A stretch of 5,748 nucleotides of DNA from Verrucomicrobia bacterium UBA6015 (GTDB lineage Bacteria > Verrucomicrobiota > Kiritimatiellia > UBA8416): the NCBI GenBank assembly GCA_002428045.1, contig DIZZ01000054.1, forward strand, positions 15,570 through 21,317, in the 5' to 3' direction. Shown here piece by piece: positions 1-5,748 of the stretch. Position 1 is the first letter of the stretch; the number at the start of each line of letters is the position of its first letter. The position numbers and the translations under genes are program-made. The notes beneath the pieces were generated by a model that made no database searches, had not been told where the DNA came from, and worked only from the letters and a program-made list of their open reading frames with translations.

Positions 1-560
1 GCACGCTGCGCGCCAGACGCATCGCCAGCCAGTGACTCATACTCCCAGATATTTCGATCCGGGTCGAAATATCCGATTTCAACCTCTTTAACCCAAGCCG
101 AGAGCAGCGTCCGATGCAACCGGAGACGTTGTTCGGTCAACTCTGGCGGCACATGCCACAACAGGGACAACGTGGAGTTTCCATCAAACAGCAGCCAGGC
201 CGTCACAGGCGGCAGGGGCACGAATGGGGTGACAAAGAACGGATGACCAAACGGCAGGCTGAAACTGAACGTCGGACTCTCGCCTTCGGGGGGGGGCTGC
301 CACCGAAGGTTACGATGATGGAGAGCAGACGATACCGTTGGTGAATTGACAAACGCGAAGGACAGAAACCCCGTCACCCCCTCCATATGCCTCAGGAAAC
401 GCGGCTCTTCTTCGCTTTCGTGCCAGAAATGTACAAGCGTAAAAAGAACTTGCGTGGCCGTCCCCAGAATCATCGTCAGCAACGCGATGGAAAGCAAGAC
501 CTCAATAAAGGTTAGCCCCGATTTCAAGCAACGAGGCGATGTGGAACGTAAAGGTTTCAT
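1..560 (-). CDS. gspJ: Type II secretion minor pseudopilin, GspJ-like, N-terminal 186 residues (3' end outside window)
   Basis: GspJ is a tip-complex minor pseudopilin that pairs with GspI and GspK. I translated the frame from the ATG at 560-558, which overlaps the gspI TGA as ATGA; it stays open for 186 complete codons to the left edge. The leader is 15 residues, ending KSG, with cleavage before Leu16 (G|LTFIE) and Glu20 at +5. Leu instead of Phe at +1 is a tolerated variation. A hydrophobic helix spans about 21-45 (VLLSIALLTMILG). The rest is a beta-rich globular region, ending in VKEVEIGYFDPDRNIWEYES (157-176), which resembles the GspJ segment describing the strand before its C-terminal LPxA/V region. 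Codons for Pro89-Pro91 form a run of nine C. There is no clear ribosome binding site, so coupling to gspI is likely. Pseudopilin class is certain; GspJ rests on order and length. Confidence 0.85.
   Translation of the reverse strand, partial: MKPLRSTSPRCLKSGLTFIEVLLSIALLTMILGTATQVLFTLVHFWHESEEEPRFLRHMEGVTGFLSFAFVNSPTVSSALHHRNLRWQPPPEGESPTFSFSLPFGHPFFVTPFVPLPPVTAWLLFDGNSTLSLLWHVPPELTEQRLRLHRTLLSAWVKEVEIGYFDPDRNIWEYESLAGDASGAQR
288..296 (-). repeat. Nine-base poly-C tract within gspJ
   Basis: The plus strand carries nine consecutive G, read as CCC CCC CCC (Pro89-Pro91) in gspJ. A one-base slip would shift the frame about half-way through the visible part of the protein. It is the longest homopolymer I noticed in the window. 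Confidence 0.9.
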
Positions 561-1048
561 GGCTGATTTTCGCGGTTTCGATCCCATTCTTGTTGCTTCG
601 CAACCCGCAGCGTGTCCCGATCGTCGGGGTCGTACCAATTCGGGCGGTAAACATTGAAAACCCGCTCATGCGCCTCCGCCGTGACCTCGGCTTGCAAAAA
701 GGTGATGGTCAACGTGATTTGATGCAAATCGAGTAATGGGGTGGGCAGCACGGTCGCTGTCCAGCGGGCGACGACTCGCTCGGGGGCGGCAACCCCTGCG
801 TCCAGTTGCGCTTTACGCACGCGGAGCGGCAAGGACATTTCTCCACCCGCTTCCACGGCATTGCGGTCAGTAAGGCGAAGCACTTCATTCTGGATGGTAT
901 GCACATGCGCCTGATACTGCGCATCGTCGTCAGGCCGACGCAGAGCCATGCGGGCATTCAGTGCCGCCTGGCAAAAGACCACGGCGGCGGCGGAAAACAG
1001 AGCCAGGGCGACCACGGTCTCGGCCAACGTGAAACCTGCCCGCTTCAT
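557..1048 (-). CDS. gspI: Type II secretion minor pseudopilin, GspI-like
   Basis: GspI nucleates the pseudopilus tip complex with GspJ and GspK. The 163-residue product has a minimal leader MKRAG, cleavage before Phe6 (G|FTLAE) and Glu10 at +5, then the hydrophobic helix TVVALALFSAAAVVF (11-25). The ALALFS portion recalls the VALAIFA signature of GspI proteins. The globular part is soluble, with a beta-rich segment (WTATVLP, ITLTITFLQAEV) and a charged tail after YRPNW (134-138). That tail makes it longer than a typical GspI of about 120-130 residues. Its ATG overlaps the gspH stop in an ATGA at 1048-1045, and GAGG (1056-1053) lies 4 nt upstream, giving both coupling and its own ribosome binding site. 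The class is certain; the GspI assignment is supported by the N-terminus and gene order. Confidence 0.82.
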   Translation of the reverse strand: MKRAGFTLAETVVALALFSAAAVVFCQAALNARMALRRPDDDAQYQAHVHTIQNEVLRLTDRNAVEAGGEMSLPLRVRKAQLDAGVAAPERVVARWTATVLPTPLLDLHQITLTITFLQAEVTAEAHERVFNVYRPNWYDPDDRDTLRVAKQQEWDRNRENQP

Positions 1049-1551
1049 AGCGCCTCTTCTCTTTTAAGCACATCACTCGAAAAGGGATCCATCACCAGAC
1101 ATCTGCTCTTGCCAGCTTGCGCCAAATGAATGGCGAACGGGACGGATACACCGCTGGGGCTGAAAAGGATGGTATCGACCGGTTGATCTTCCCACTTGAA
1201 GTCCTCCCCGATCCGTTCTGGATCTTCAGGCAGAAGCCGGTGAAAGCGGATATCGGTGGACCGGTCTCCGTCGCTGGCAGCATACGCGATTTCTGCCAGC
1301 ACCACACCGTCCTGCGCGGCAATCCGCAGCATATTCGATTCCACCACATGCATTAGGAAAACCCCCTCATTGCGGGACCTCGCGAGATAATGAGCATCAC
1401 GCACGGCGGCAATCACCACGGTTTCCAGCGGACGCACGCTCAATTGTTCCGCCATTCGTTGGGCTGGCACCACAAGCACCGCTCCCACGGCCACCAGAAG
1501 AAGCAGCGTCATAAGGACTTCGGCGACGGTAAATCCAGACTTGCGCTTCAT
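1045..1551 (-). CDS. gspH: Type II secretion minor pseudopilin, GspH-like
   Basis: GspH is a minor pseudopilin near or along the T2SS pseudopilus tip. The 168-residue product has a short basic leader MKRKSG, cleavage before Phe7 (G|FTVAE) and Glu11 at +5, followed by a hydrophobic helix (12-30). The globular part contains RDAHYLARSRNEG (51-63), at the position where GspH proteins carry a helix rich in Ala and Arg. It ends with DTILFSPSGVSVPF (126-139), which resembles the GspH pattern of a hydrophobic strand, F-x-P-x-G and a closing beta-hairpin. The start at 1551 lies 6 nt after the gspG stop with no good ribosome binding site, so translation is probably coupled to gspG. The pseudopilin class is certain. 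Assignment to GspH rather than another FimT/GspH-type pseudopilin rests on fold cues and on its place between gspG and gspI. Confidence 0.82.
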   Translation of the reverse strand: MKRKSGFTVAEVLMTLLLLVAVGAVLVVPAQRMAEQLSVRPLETVVIAAVRDAHYLARSRNEGVFLMHVVESNMLRIAAQDGVVLAEIAYAASDGDRSTDIRFHRLLPEDPERIGEDFKWEDQPVDTILFSPSGVSVPFAIHLAQAGKSRCLVMDPFSSDVLKREEAL

Positions 1552-1557
1552 AGATCA

Positions 1558-2028
1558 TCAGGGTTGGCTGCCAGCCGCCCCTGTCTCCTTGCCCTCTCGC
1601 CAATTAGCGATATCCGGATCGCCCTCCTTTCCGTCCGGGCCCCACGACCAGAGGTCGTAGCCGTCTGGATTATGATCCCCCGGGCTGCGGTATTGATAAG
1701 GATTCCCCCATGGATCGGGGTTCAACTGCTTGATATAGGGCCCACGCCAGGACACGGCGTCTTCAGAAGGCCTCCGCAACAAGGCATCGAGTCCCTCCGA
1801 CGTGGTGGGATACCGCCCCATGTTGATGCGATAGGACAAGAGCGGCGTTGTCAGCGTCTCTTCCACATATAGCCGAGCCACCTCCTCGCGTCCGCCGCCC
1901 AGAATCCGATCCAGATTCGTCACCAGCAGTCCGGCAATTGCTGCCAGCAACGCAATCGCAATGAGAATCTCCAGCAACGTAAACCCGGCACAAGATGACG
2001 AAACGGCTCGTTTTTCAATGTTTTCCAT
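1558..2028 (-). CDS. gspG: Type II secretion major pseudopilin GspG
   Basis: GspG is the main subunit of the periplasmic T2SS pseudopilus, inserted in the inner membrane and processed by the prepilin peptidase (GspO/PilD). The 156-residue product has a 15-residue leader ending in Gly15, cleavage before Phe16 (G|FTLLE) and the conserved Glu20 at +5, then a hydrophobic helix to about residue 38. Strong GspG signatures follow: GRYPTTSEGLDAL (71-83), WRGPYIK (94-100), DPWGNPYQYRSPG (105-117) and WSWGPDGKEGDPDIANW (127-143). The last matches the C-terminal calcium-binding loop of GspG, and Asp132, Asp137 and Asp139 are plausible ligands; the exact assignment is inference. Length is normal for GspG. 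The ATG at 2028 follows a modest AAAGGA, and no shorter start keeps the leader. It heads a compact G-H-I-J set; gspH starts 6 nt after its TGA. This is the surest specific call in the window. Confidence 0.95.
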   Translation of the reverse strand: MENIEKRAVSSSCAGFTLLEILIAIALLAAIAGLLVTNLDRILGGGREEVARLYVEETLTTPLLSYRINMGRYPTTSEGLDALLRRPSEDAVSWRGPYIKQLNPDPWGNPYQYRSPGDHNPDGYDLWSWGPDGKEGDPDIANWREGKETGAAGSQP

Positions 2029-2315
2029 AATCCTTTGATCTCCCGATAGAATATTGTTACCTTCTTGCCACCGATAGCATACCGAGCGGGAATCGACTCG
2101 ACAAGTCCCCCAATGGAATCCGCATCATAATTTGAGGGATTCAGACCAGACTGAACCCGGTTCGGGATAGCTGAGATAATCCTTGGCAAGCGAGTCCTGT
2201 CTGATTCCTCCGGTTGTAAGGAGAAGTCAACCATGCCGCCGCTTTTGACATCATACACTTGATTAGACTGCAGGTAGGTGTACATGAAGTCATATTTCTG
2301 GTCAGCGAACGGTTA
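2029..2315 (-). other. Intergenic stretch with an unexplained open frame
   Basis: This stretch separates the hydrolase from gspG. After the hydrolase TAA, a second TAA follows at 2315-2313. The same frame then stays open from 2312 into gspG, ending near 1920. Up to the gspG start it encodes about 94 residues of natural-looking composition (YDVKSGGMVDFSL, RYAIGGKKVTIFYRE); once inside gspG it turns into Arg/Cys/Trp-rich noise. The only plausible in-frame start, ATG 2285, has no ribosome binding site, and the ORF from it would overlap gspG by 109 nt. I recognise no family. It may be a decayed gene fragment, an untranslated leader of the gsp operon, or chance. No terminator hairpin with a T-run was found. 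Confidence 0.3.
2076..2104 (-). promoter_or_regulatory. Candidate sigma70-like promoter ahead of gspG
   Basis: On the minus strand a -35-like TTGTCG (2104-2099) and a -10-like TATGCT (2081-2076) are separated by exactly 17 nt. Each box matches 4 of 6 consensus bases. Transcription would start near 2069, about 40 nt before the gspG ATG. The match is weak and could be chance, but this is the only sizeable gap between genes, where a separate promoter for the pseudopilin genes would be expected. Confidence 0.28.
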
Positions 2316-4715
2316 TTATCGGATCCGCGTGCAGTCCACATAACCGGACGTACCGCCCAATACCACACGGCGAGCCAGATACGGGGGCGGATACGCAGTC
2401 AGCCATACCTCGCCCGAGATTGCCTCCTTGGCACAATCGGATCTACCAATCAAATACACATCGATTAACTTACCCTCGACCGCCTTGTCCAAAGGAATGA
2501 AAAAACTATAACTCCGGCCAGGACTAACGCGTTGCTCGAAGACATTCGACATGTAGGAGGTCGCCCGCCGAGCAGCACCAAGATACCGTTCGCCGCACCG
2601 AGCCGCCGCACAGACCGATTCTGGCACGTGGGGACCAAAGACAGGCACCACGAGATAACTACCTTCGTAAACCTCATCCACTCGGATCATCGCCTGCCAG
2701 GCGGCAGTAGCACCGAAGGTCGGCGCAAAGAGATTACTCGCCCTCCAGTCAGTCCGGATCAGCGCCGTCCCCTGATAGAACCCACGAACCTCATTGATAC
2801 GATCGGGTGCCTTGTCCATCCGGAAGTAGCGTACCGGAAAATTAACATCAATCGGGAACTGGATGTCGCCATCAGCAAATCCCTTGACCGGCATCCAAGT
2901 TCGTAGATCGACCGAGACCCAGCCGGAAACTGCTTCATGGTTCCGGATCGGTTGCATATTGTAATCATCTTTCGTCTCAAGGATAAGCCTGTCGATTGCA
3001 ACGGCCTCTCCAAAATCGAGGCGAAAGGCACCGCCCCGGACGCGGATATCGCGATATCGCCGGCAAACACCAAAGAAGCTTTCAGGATCGTTGTCGAAAA
3101 GGTTTCTGTCCCAGAGTCCCCGTTGACGGAATGTCTCCTGCGTGAAAAAAGCGGCGCGGGCATTCTCTACCGCCGGGAAGCGACTCAATCCGGCGCGACG
3201 CAGTTCGCGCACTTCAAGGGCATTGCTATCGGAAGAAAAACAACAGGATTCATGAAATGCCTCGGCATCCGCCGGCACCTCTATCGCCTTTAAAAGTCCC
3301 AGCTTGCGATGCCAGTGGGCTTTTGGCGTATCCCCGGAAAATCGGATTTTCATGCCGCCTTCCGAAAGCAATGCATCTGCGGATACCCCATCCAAGCGGG
3401 CGTTTCCGTAACCGCGTGCCTCGATCCGGACCGTGACCTCGGTGCCTGGCAACCCCAGCAGCCTGAGCTCGGCATCCTCGCCGGGCTTATCCTTGACAAT
3501 CTCGCCCTCGCATCCGCGAAAACCAATCTCAGAAATCGCCTTGGAACTCGCCATCACCAGGCAGGCTCGGAAGGGTTCAACCACCACATCGACCGTCTCG
3601 CCCCAGGCAAAATCGCCCAACACGGTTTCATAGGGATGCAGGCGCCGCACCTCAACGCGTCCCCGCGCCTCAAGCCCGACACGCTCATCCAGAGTCACCG
3701 GAATCGTCACTCGCTCCCAGCCTAGGTTTCGAAACGTCAGGAAACGGGTTTCGGAATCACCACGACTCACCGCATCCTTGCCGTAGGGGACTTCCGCCAG
3801 AACCCGTCCGTTGACCAGGATATCGCGGTAGCGGCGGTGGAGATTGTAGATTCGCGCCAGCCGGGGGAACTCGTCATCACGCAACAACCATGGGTTTCCA
3901 TAGATTTCGGGGGCCAGTATCAGGCAGCGGTTAAAGGCTTGCAGGATCAACGAATCTTCCCAGTAGTCAAGGCAGGATGAGAGACAAACGCCGTGATCCT
4001 CGGTAAGACGCTTAAGTTGCGGAGGTAGGCCGCGGCCCAGTTCACCCACACGGCTGTGGATCCCGGGCAGATGATTGGTGATATTCACATCACTATACAT
4101 CTCCTGACCTTCCCAGAGAAACGTCGTGGCGTGAGGAAGCCCTTCGCCTAGCTCAAGGCGGTGATTCAGAAGGATCAGGTCGGGCGCATATTTACGGCAC
4201 TCGGCCATCATCTGGACGAAATTGCTGACCTTGTCAGGACGGAGGCCACCACAAACCGAATCGAACTTGAAAAGCATGAAATGGTGATCACGACAGAGGG
4301 ATACCATCATCTCAATCCGGGCACGAGCCTCCTCCTCGGTGTTGCCGAAACCGTCAGGGCCACCCCAGATACCGAGCCGACAGTCGAAGCGCGCGGCAGC
4401 CTTAACCATGGGAGCAAAGCCGTTCGGGAACTGGCGCTTGAAGCGCTCCGAACGGTCGGATCCGTAAAAGCCACACCCATCAATCGCCCCCGCATCGAAG
4501 GCGTAGATGTCGAGTTTCATGCCATACTCATCATGGAGCCACTCGAAGAAGGCGAGGTTTGCCAACGTCTGTTTTTCAGTCGCCCCCTCGTTGGTGTTGT
4601 TGATCCAACTGAAGTACTGCGCCAGCGACGGTGTCGCCTCATCCGCACCAGGGAATACCACCGATCGATTGTCCGCCATGTTTGATTTACATTCATCCGA
4701 TGTCACGTTGCCCAT
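2316..4715 (-). CDS. Large clan GH-D-like (alpha-galactosidase-type) TIM-barrel protein with C-terminal beta-sandwich modules
   Basis: This 799-residue protein probably hydrolyses or binds an alpha-glycoside. Residues about 30-300 read as a barrel: LDIYAFDAG (68-76), RLGIWGGPDGFG (113-124), FMLFKFDSVCGG (146-157), LILLNHRLE (180-188) and CLSSCLDYWEDS (244-255). KFD (150-152) is placed like the K-W/Y-D nucleophile strand of GH27/GH36, making D152 the candidate nucleophile; D250 is a possible acid/base. Residues about 322-390 resemble the beta-sandwich that follows such barrels. Residues about 555-645 look like an F5/8 type C (discoidin) fold, with LDFG (566-569), VSVDLRTWMPV (600-610) and RYFRM (629-633). 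Residues 390-555 and 650-799 are unassigned. The N-terminus lacks a signal peptide or membrane segment, so the product looks cytoplasmic, and the large N-terminal beta-sandwich of classical GH36 enzymes is absent. It ends in TAATAA. ATG 4679 is an alternative start. The fold is fairly likely; the substrate is unknown, and an inactive or non-GH36 relative is possible. Confidence 0.75.
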   Translation of the reverse strand: MGNVTSDECKSNMADNRSVVFPGADEATPSLAQYFSWINNTNEGATEKQTLANLAFFEWLHDEYGMKLDIYAFDAGAIDGCGFYGSDRSERFKRQFPNGFAPMVKAAARFDCRLGIWGGPDGFGNTEEEARARIEMMVSLCRDHHFMLFKFDSVCGGLRPDKVSNFVQMMAECRKYAPDLILLNHRLELGEGLPHATTFLWEGQEMYSDVNITNHLPGIHSRVGELGRGLPPQLKRLTEDHGVCLSSCLDYWEDSLILQAFNRCLILAPEIYGNPWLLRDDEFPRLARIYNLHRRYRDILVNGRVLAEVPYGKDAVSRGDSETRFLTFRNLGWERVTIPVTLDERVGLEARGRVEVRRLHPYETVLGDFAWGETVDVVVEPFRACLVMASSKAISEIGFRGCEGEIVKDKPGEDAELRLLGLPGTEVTVRIEARGYGNARLDGVSADALLSEGGMKIRFSGDTPKAHWHRKLGLLKAIEVPADAEAFHESCCFSSDSNALEVRELRRAGLSRFPAVENARAAFFTQETFRQRGLWDRNLFDNDPESFFGVCRRYRDIRVRGGAFRLDFGEAVAIDRLILETKDDYNMQPIRNHEAVSGWVSVDLRTWMPVKGFADGDIQFPIDVNFPVRYFRMDKAPDRINEVRGFYQGTALIRTDWRASNLFAPTFGATAAWQAMIRVDEVYEGSYLVVPVFGPHVPESVCAAARCGERYLGAARRATSYMSNVFEQRVSPGRSYSFFIPLDKAVEGKLIDVYLIGRSDCAKEAISGEVWLTAYPPPYLARRVVLGGTSGYVDCTRIR

Positions 4716-4727
4716 CCCTTCCTTTTC
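4716..4727 (-). promoter_or_regulatory. Ribosome binding site of the hydrolase-like gene
   Basis: The 17-nt gap between the sulfatase stop and the next ATG is purine-rich on the minus strand and reads GGGAAAAGGAAGGG just before the ATG. AAGGA (4724-4720) sits 4 nt from the ATG at 4715, a short but workable spacing. The next in-frame ATG, at 4679, has no comparable motif ahead of it. This favours the start at 4715. Confidence 0.45.
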
Positions 4728-4732
4728 CCGGC

Positions 4733-5748
4733 TTACCGCTTGTCGGTTTGGCGCGGCACCACATCACAGGTTTCCATGTACCAACGCAGCAGCCGCTCTC
4801 GAAGGCCGATCAACACCTCGCGTTGAGCCGGATCGTTGATGACATTATGTTCTTCCATCGGATCACAGACCAGATCGTAAAGCTCATCCTGCTCATACAG
4901 CCGCTGGACGTATTTATGCGTTTTCGTCCGGCACATCGCCGCCTTGGTGTGATAGGGTCCATCGTCCGTCGTCTGAAGGGAAATGCGAGGCCAATATAGA
5001 TTCGCTGCCTTGCTAGAATTACTTTCCCATTCCATCGCCTGCCGCTCTCCCCGCCGTCGCCCGCCTTCGGAAAAAACCGCATCTCGGTGCTCGTCCTGCG
5101 GCCCAGCTAGGACCGGTAATACGCTTTTCCCGAAGTGATCATAGCCCGGCTCGATTCCCGTCAATTGATAAACGGTCGCCGAAAAGTCGACCAATTCAAC
5201 CAGCGCATCGCTCACCCCCGGATTGATCGGAATCCCCTGTGGCGGCTTCACAATGAAGGGCACCCGGCTCAAGCAATCCTCAAACGTATTCTGGGTCTTC
5301 TCGACCAAGCCGTAATCCCCAGTGAAATCCCCATGATCGGAAAACAAGAAAACGGCACTGTCATCGTAATATCCCTTTTCCCGCAAGGCATCCATCAGCA
5401 TTCCAAACTGATGATCCAGCCGGGTGCACATGCCGTAATACACCGCCCGCAACTCGGTCCAGCGCTCCTCCGTCCAGCCCTTTAGATGTTGTCCCTCCCA
5501 GATCCCCTTGAGAATAGATGGCTTGCCTTCCCATCCTTCCGGCACCTGTGCCCGCTGCGGAATCTTATTCCTGTCAATCATGCTGTACCATGGCTCCTCG
5601 ACGCAATAGGGCGGGTGTGGATAGCCGAGGGGTAGGTAGAGGCATAAGGGCTGATCGCCCTCATGACTCCGGATGCGGTCAATCGCCCCCAGCACCATGG
5701 CCCAATCCCCATCGCAATAAATATCCTTGTCTCCCTTGTCGAGACGCC
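4733..5748 (-). CDS. S1-family sulfatase, C-terminal 337 residues (5' end outside window)
   Basis: Formylglycine-dependent sulfatases hydrolyse sulfate esters, here most likely on a carbohydrate. The frame is open from the right edge through an ATG at 5698 to a TAA at 4735-4733, so that ATG is internal. Counting from it, family signatures are PHPPY (27-31), the metal-site motif SDHGD (120-124) with the downstream LVEK lysine (131-134), the strand RVPFIVKPP (145-153) and the C-terminal subdomain ELYDLVCDPMEEHNV (272-286), where sulfatases typically have LYDL..DP.E..N. The N-terminal C/S-x-P-x-R motif that becomes formylglycine is not visible, so Cys-type versus Ser-type, activity and signal peptide cannot be judged. 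The C-terminus looks complete. The next gene starts 17 nt downstream on the same strand, suggesting one operon with a glycoside hydrolase-like protein. The family call is secure; the substrate is unknown. Confidence 0.93.
   Translation of the reverse strand, partial: RLDKGDKDIYCDGDWAMVLGAIDRIRSHEGDQPLCLYLPLGYPHPPYCVEEPWYSMIDRNKIPQRAQVPEGWEGKPSILKGIWEGQHLKGWTEERWTELRAVYYGMCTRLDHQFGMLMDALREKGYYDDSAVFLFSDHGDFTGDYGLVEKTQNTFEDCLSRVPFIVKPPQGIPINPGVSDALVELVDFSATVYQLTGIEPGYDHFGKSVLPVLAGPQDEHRDAVFSEGGRRRGERQAMEWESNSSKAANLYWPRISLQTTDDGPYHTKAAMCRTKTHKYVQRLYEQDELYDLVCDPMEEHNVINDPAQREVLIGLRERLLRWYMETCDVVPRQTDKR

Noticed and set aside
114..344. Plus-strand open frames within the first 740 bases
   Set aside because: They oppose gspJ and the end of gspI, whose minus-strand frame is continuous and carries a prepilin signal; the plus frames have Arg/Gln-rich low-quality translations.
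1390..1872. Plus-strand 160-codon open frame opposite gspG and gspH
   Set aside because: It is antisense to two clear pseudopilin genes; its translation is rich in His, Arg and Pro with no family motif, as expected of a shadow frame.
2153..2163. Palindrome GAACCCGGTTC as an operator or terminator
   Set aside because: Eleven bases with a one-base centre cannot form a terminator stem, no T-run follows, and a single short palindrome is expected by chance.
1920..2285. Possible 121-residue gene starting at ATG 2285 on the minus strand
   Set aside because: No ribosome binding site, a 109-nt overlap into gspG where the translation becomes implausible, and no recognisable family. Kept only as an unexplained stretch.
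2319..2326. CGGATCCG palindrome at the end of the hydrolase gene
   Set aside because: Only eight bases with no loop or T-run; it lies inside the coding end and is not terminator-like.
4161..4685. Plus-strand 174-codon open frame opposite the hydrolase barrel
   Set aside because: It lies wholly antisense to a well-supported coding region and shows no recognisable motif or credible ribosome binding site; shadow frame.
1..5748. CRISPR array, tRNA, rRNA, insertion sequence or attachment site
   Set aside because: No regularly spaced direct repeats, no tRNA cloverleaf or conserved rRNA segment, and no transposase-like frame or terminal inverted repeats were seen by eye on either strand.

Overview
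All genes I can support lie on the minus strand, read from high to low coordinates. The window looks like part of a chromosome from an environmental or gut bacterium. A sulfatase beside an unusual large glycoside hydrolase-like protein, followed by type II secretion (T2SS) pseudopilin genes, is typical of the PVC superphylum (Kiritimatiellota, Lentisphaerota, Verrucomicrobiota). That placement is inference from gene content; there is no rRNA or marker gene here to prove it.

Layout. (1) 5748-4733: a formylglycine-dependent S1-type sulfatase whose N-terminus lies beyond the right edge. (2) 4715-2316: a 799-residue protein, 17 nt downstream of the sulfatase. It has an N-terminal TIM barrel resembling clan GH-D (alpha-galactosidase-like GH27/GH36) and a long C-terminal extension of beta-sandwich type, including an F5/8 type C (discoidin)-like segment. 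(3) 2315-2029: a stretch with no convincing gene. It stays open in the reading frame of the hydrolase after a TAATAA double stop, and it contains a weak sigma70-like promoter candidate before the next gene. (4) 2028-1: four consecutive pseudopilin genes in the canonical order gspG-gspH-gspI-gspJ, tightly packed (a 6-nt gap, then two ATGA overlaps). gspJ runs off the left edge.

How they may work together. The sulfatase and hydrolase look co-transcribed and could act on one sulfated, alpha-galactoside-like glycan, the sulfatase removing sulfate and the hydrolase cleaving or binding the sugar. The substrate cannot be read from sequence. The pseudopilins would assemble the periplasmic pseudopilus that drives protein export through a T2SS. 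The hydrolase has no visible signal peptide, so it is not an obvious cargo of that system; the two halves of the window may be neighbours rather than one functional unit.

I found no tRNA, rRNA, CRISPR array, insertion sequence, attachment site or convincing terminator. The most unusual items are the architecture of the 799-residue protein and the open-frame stretch behind its double stop.
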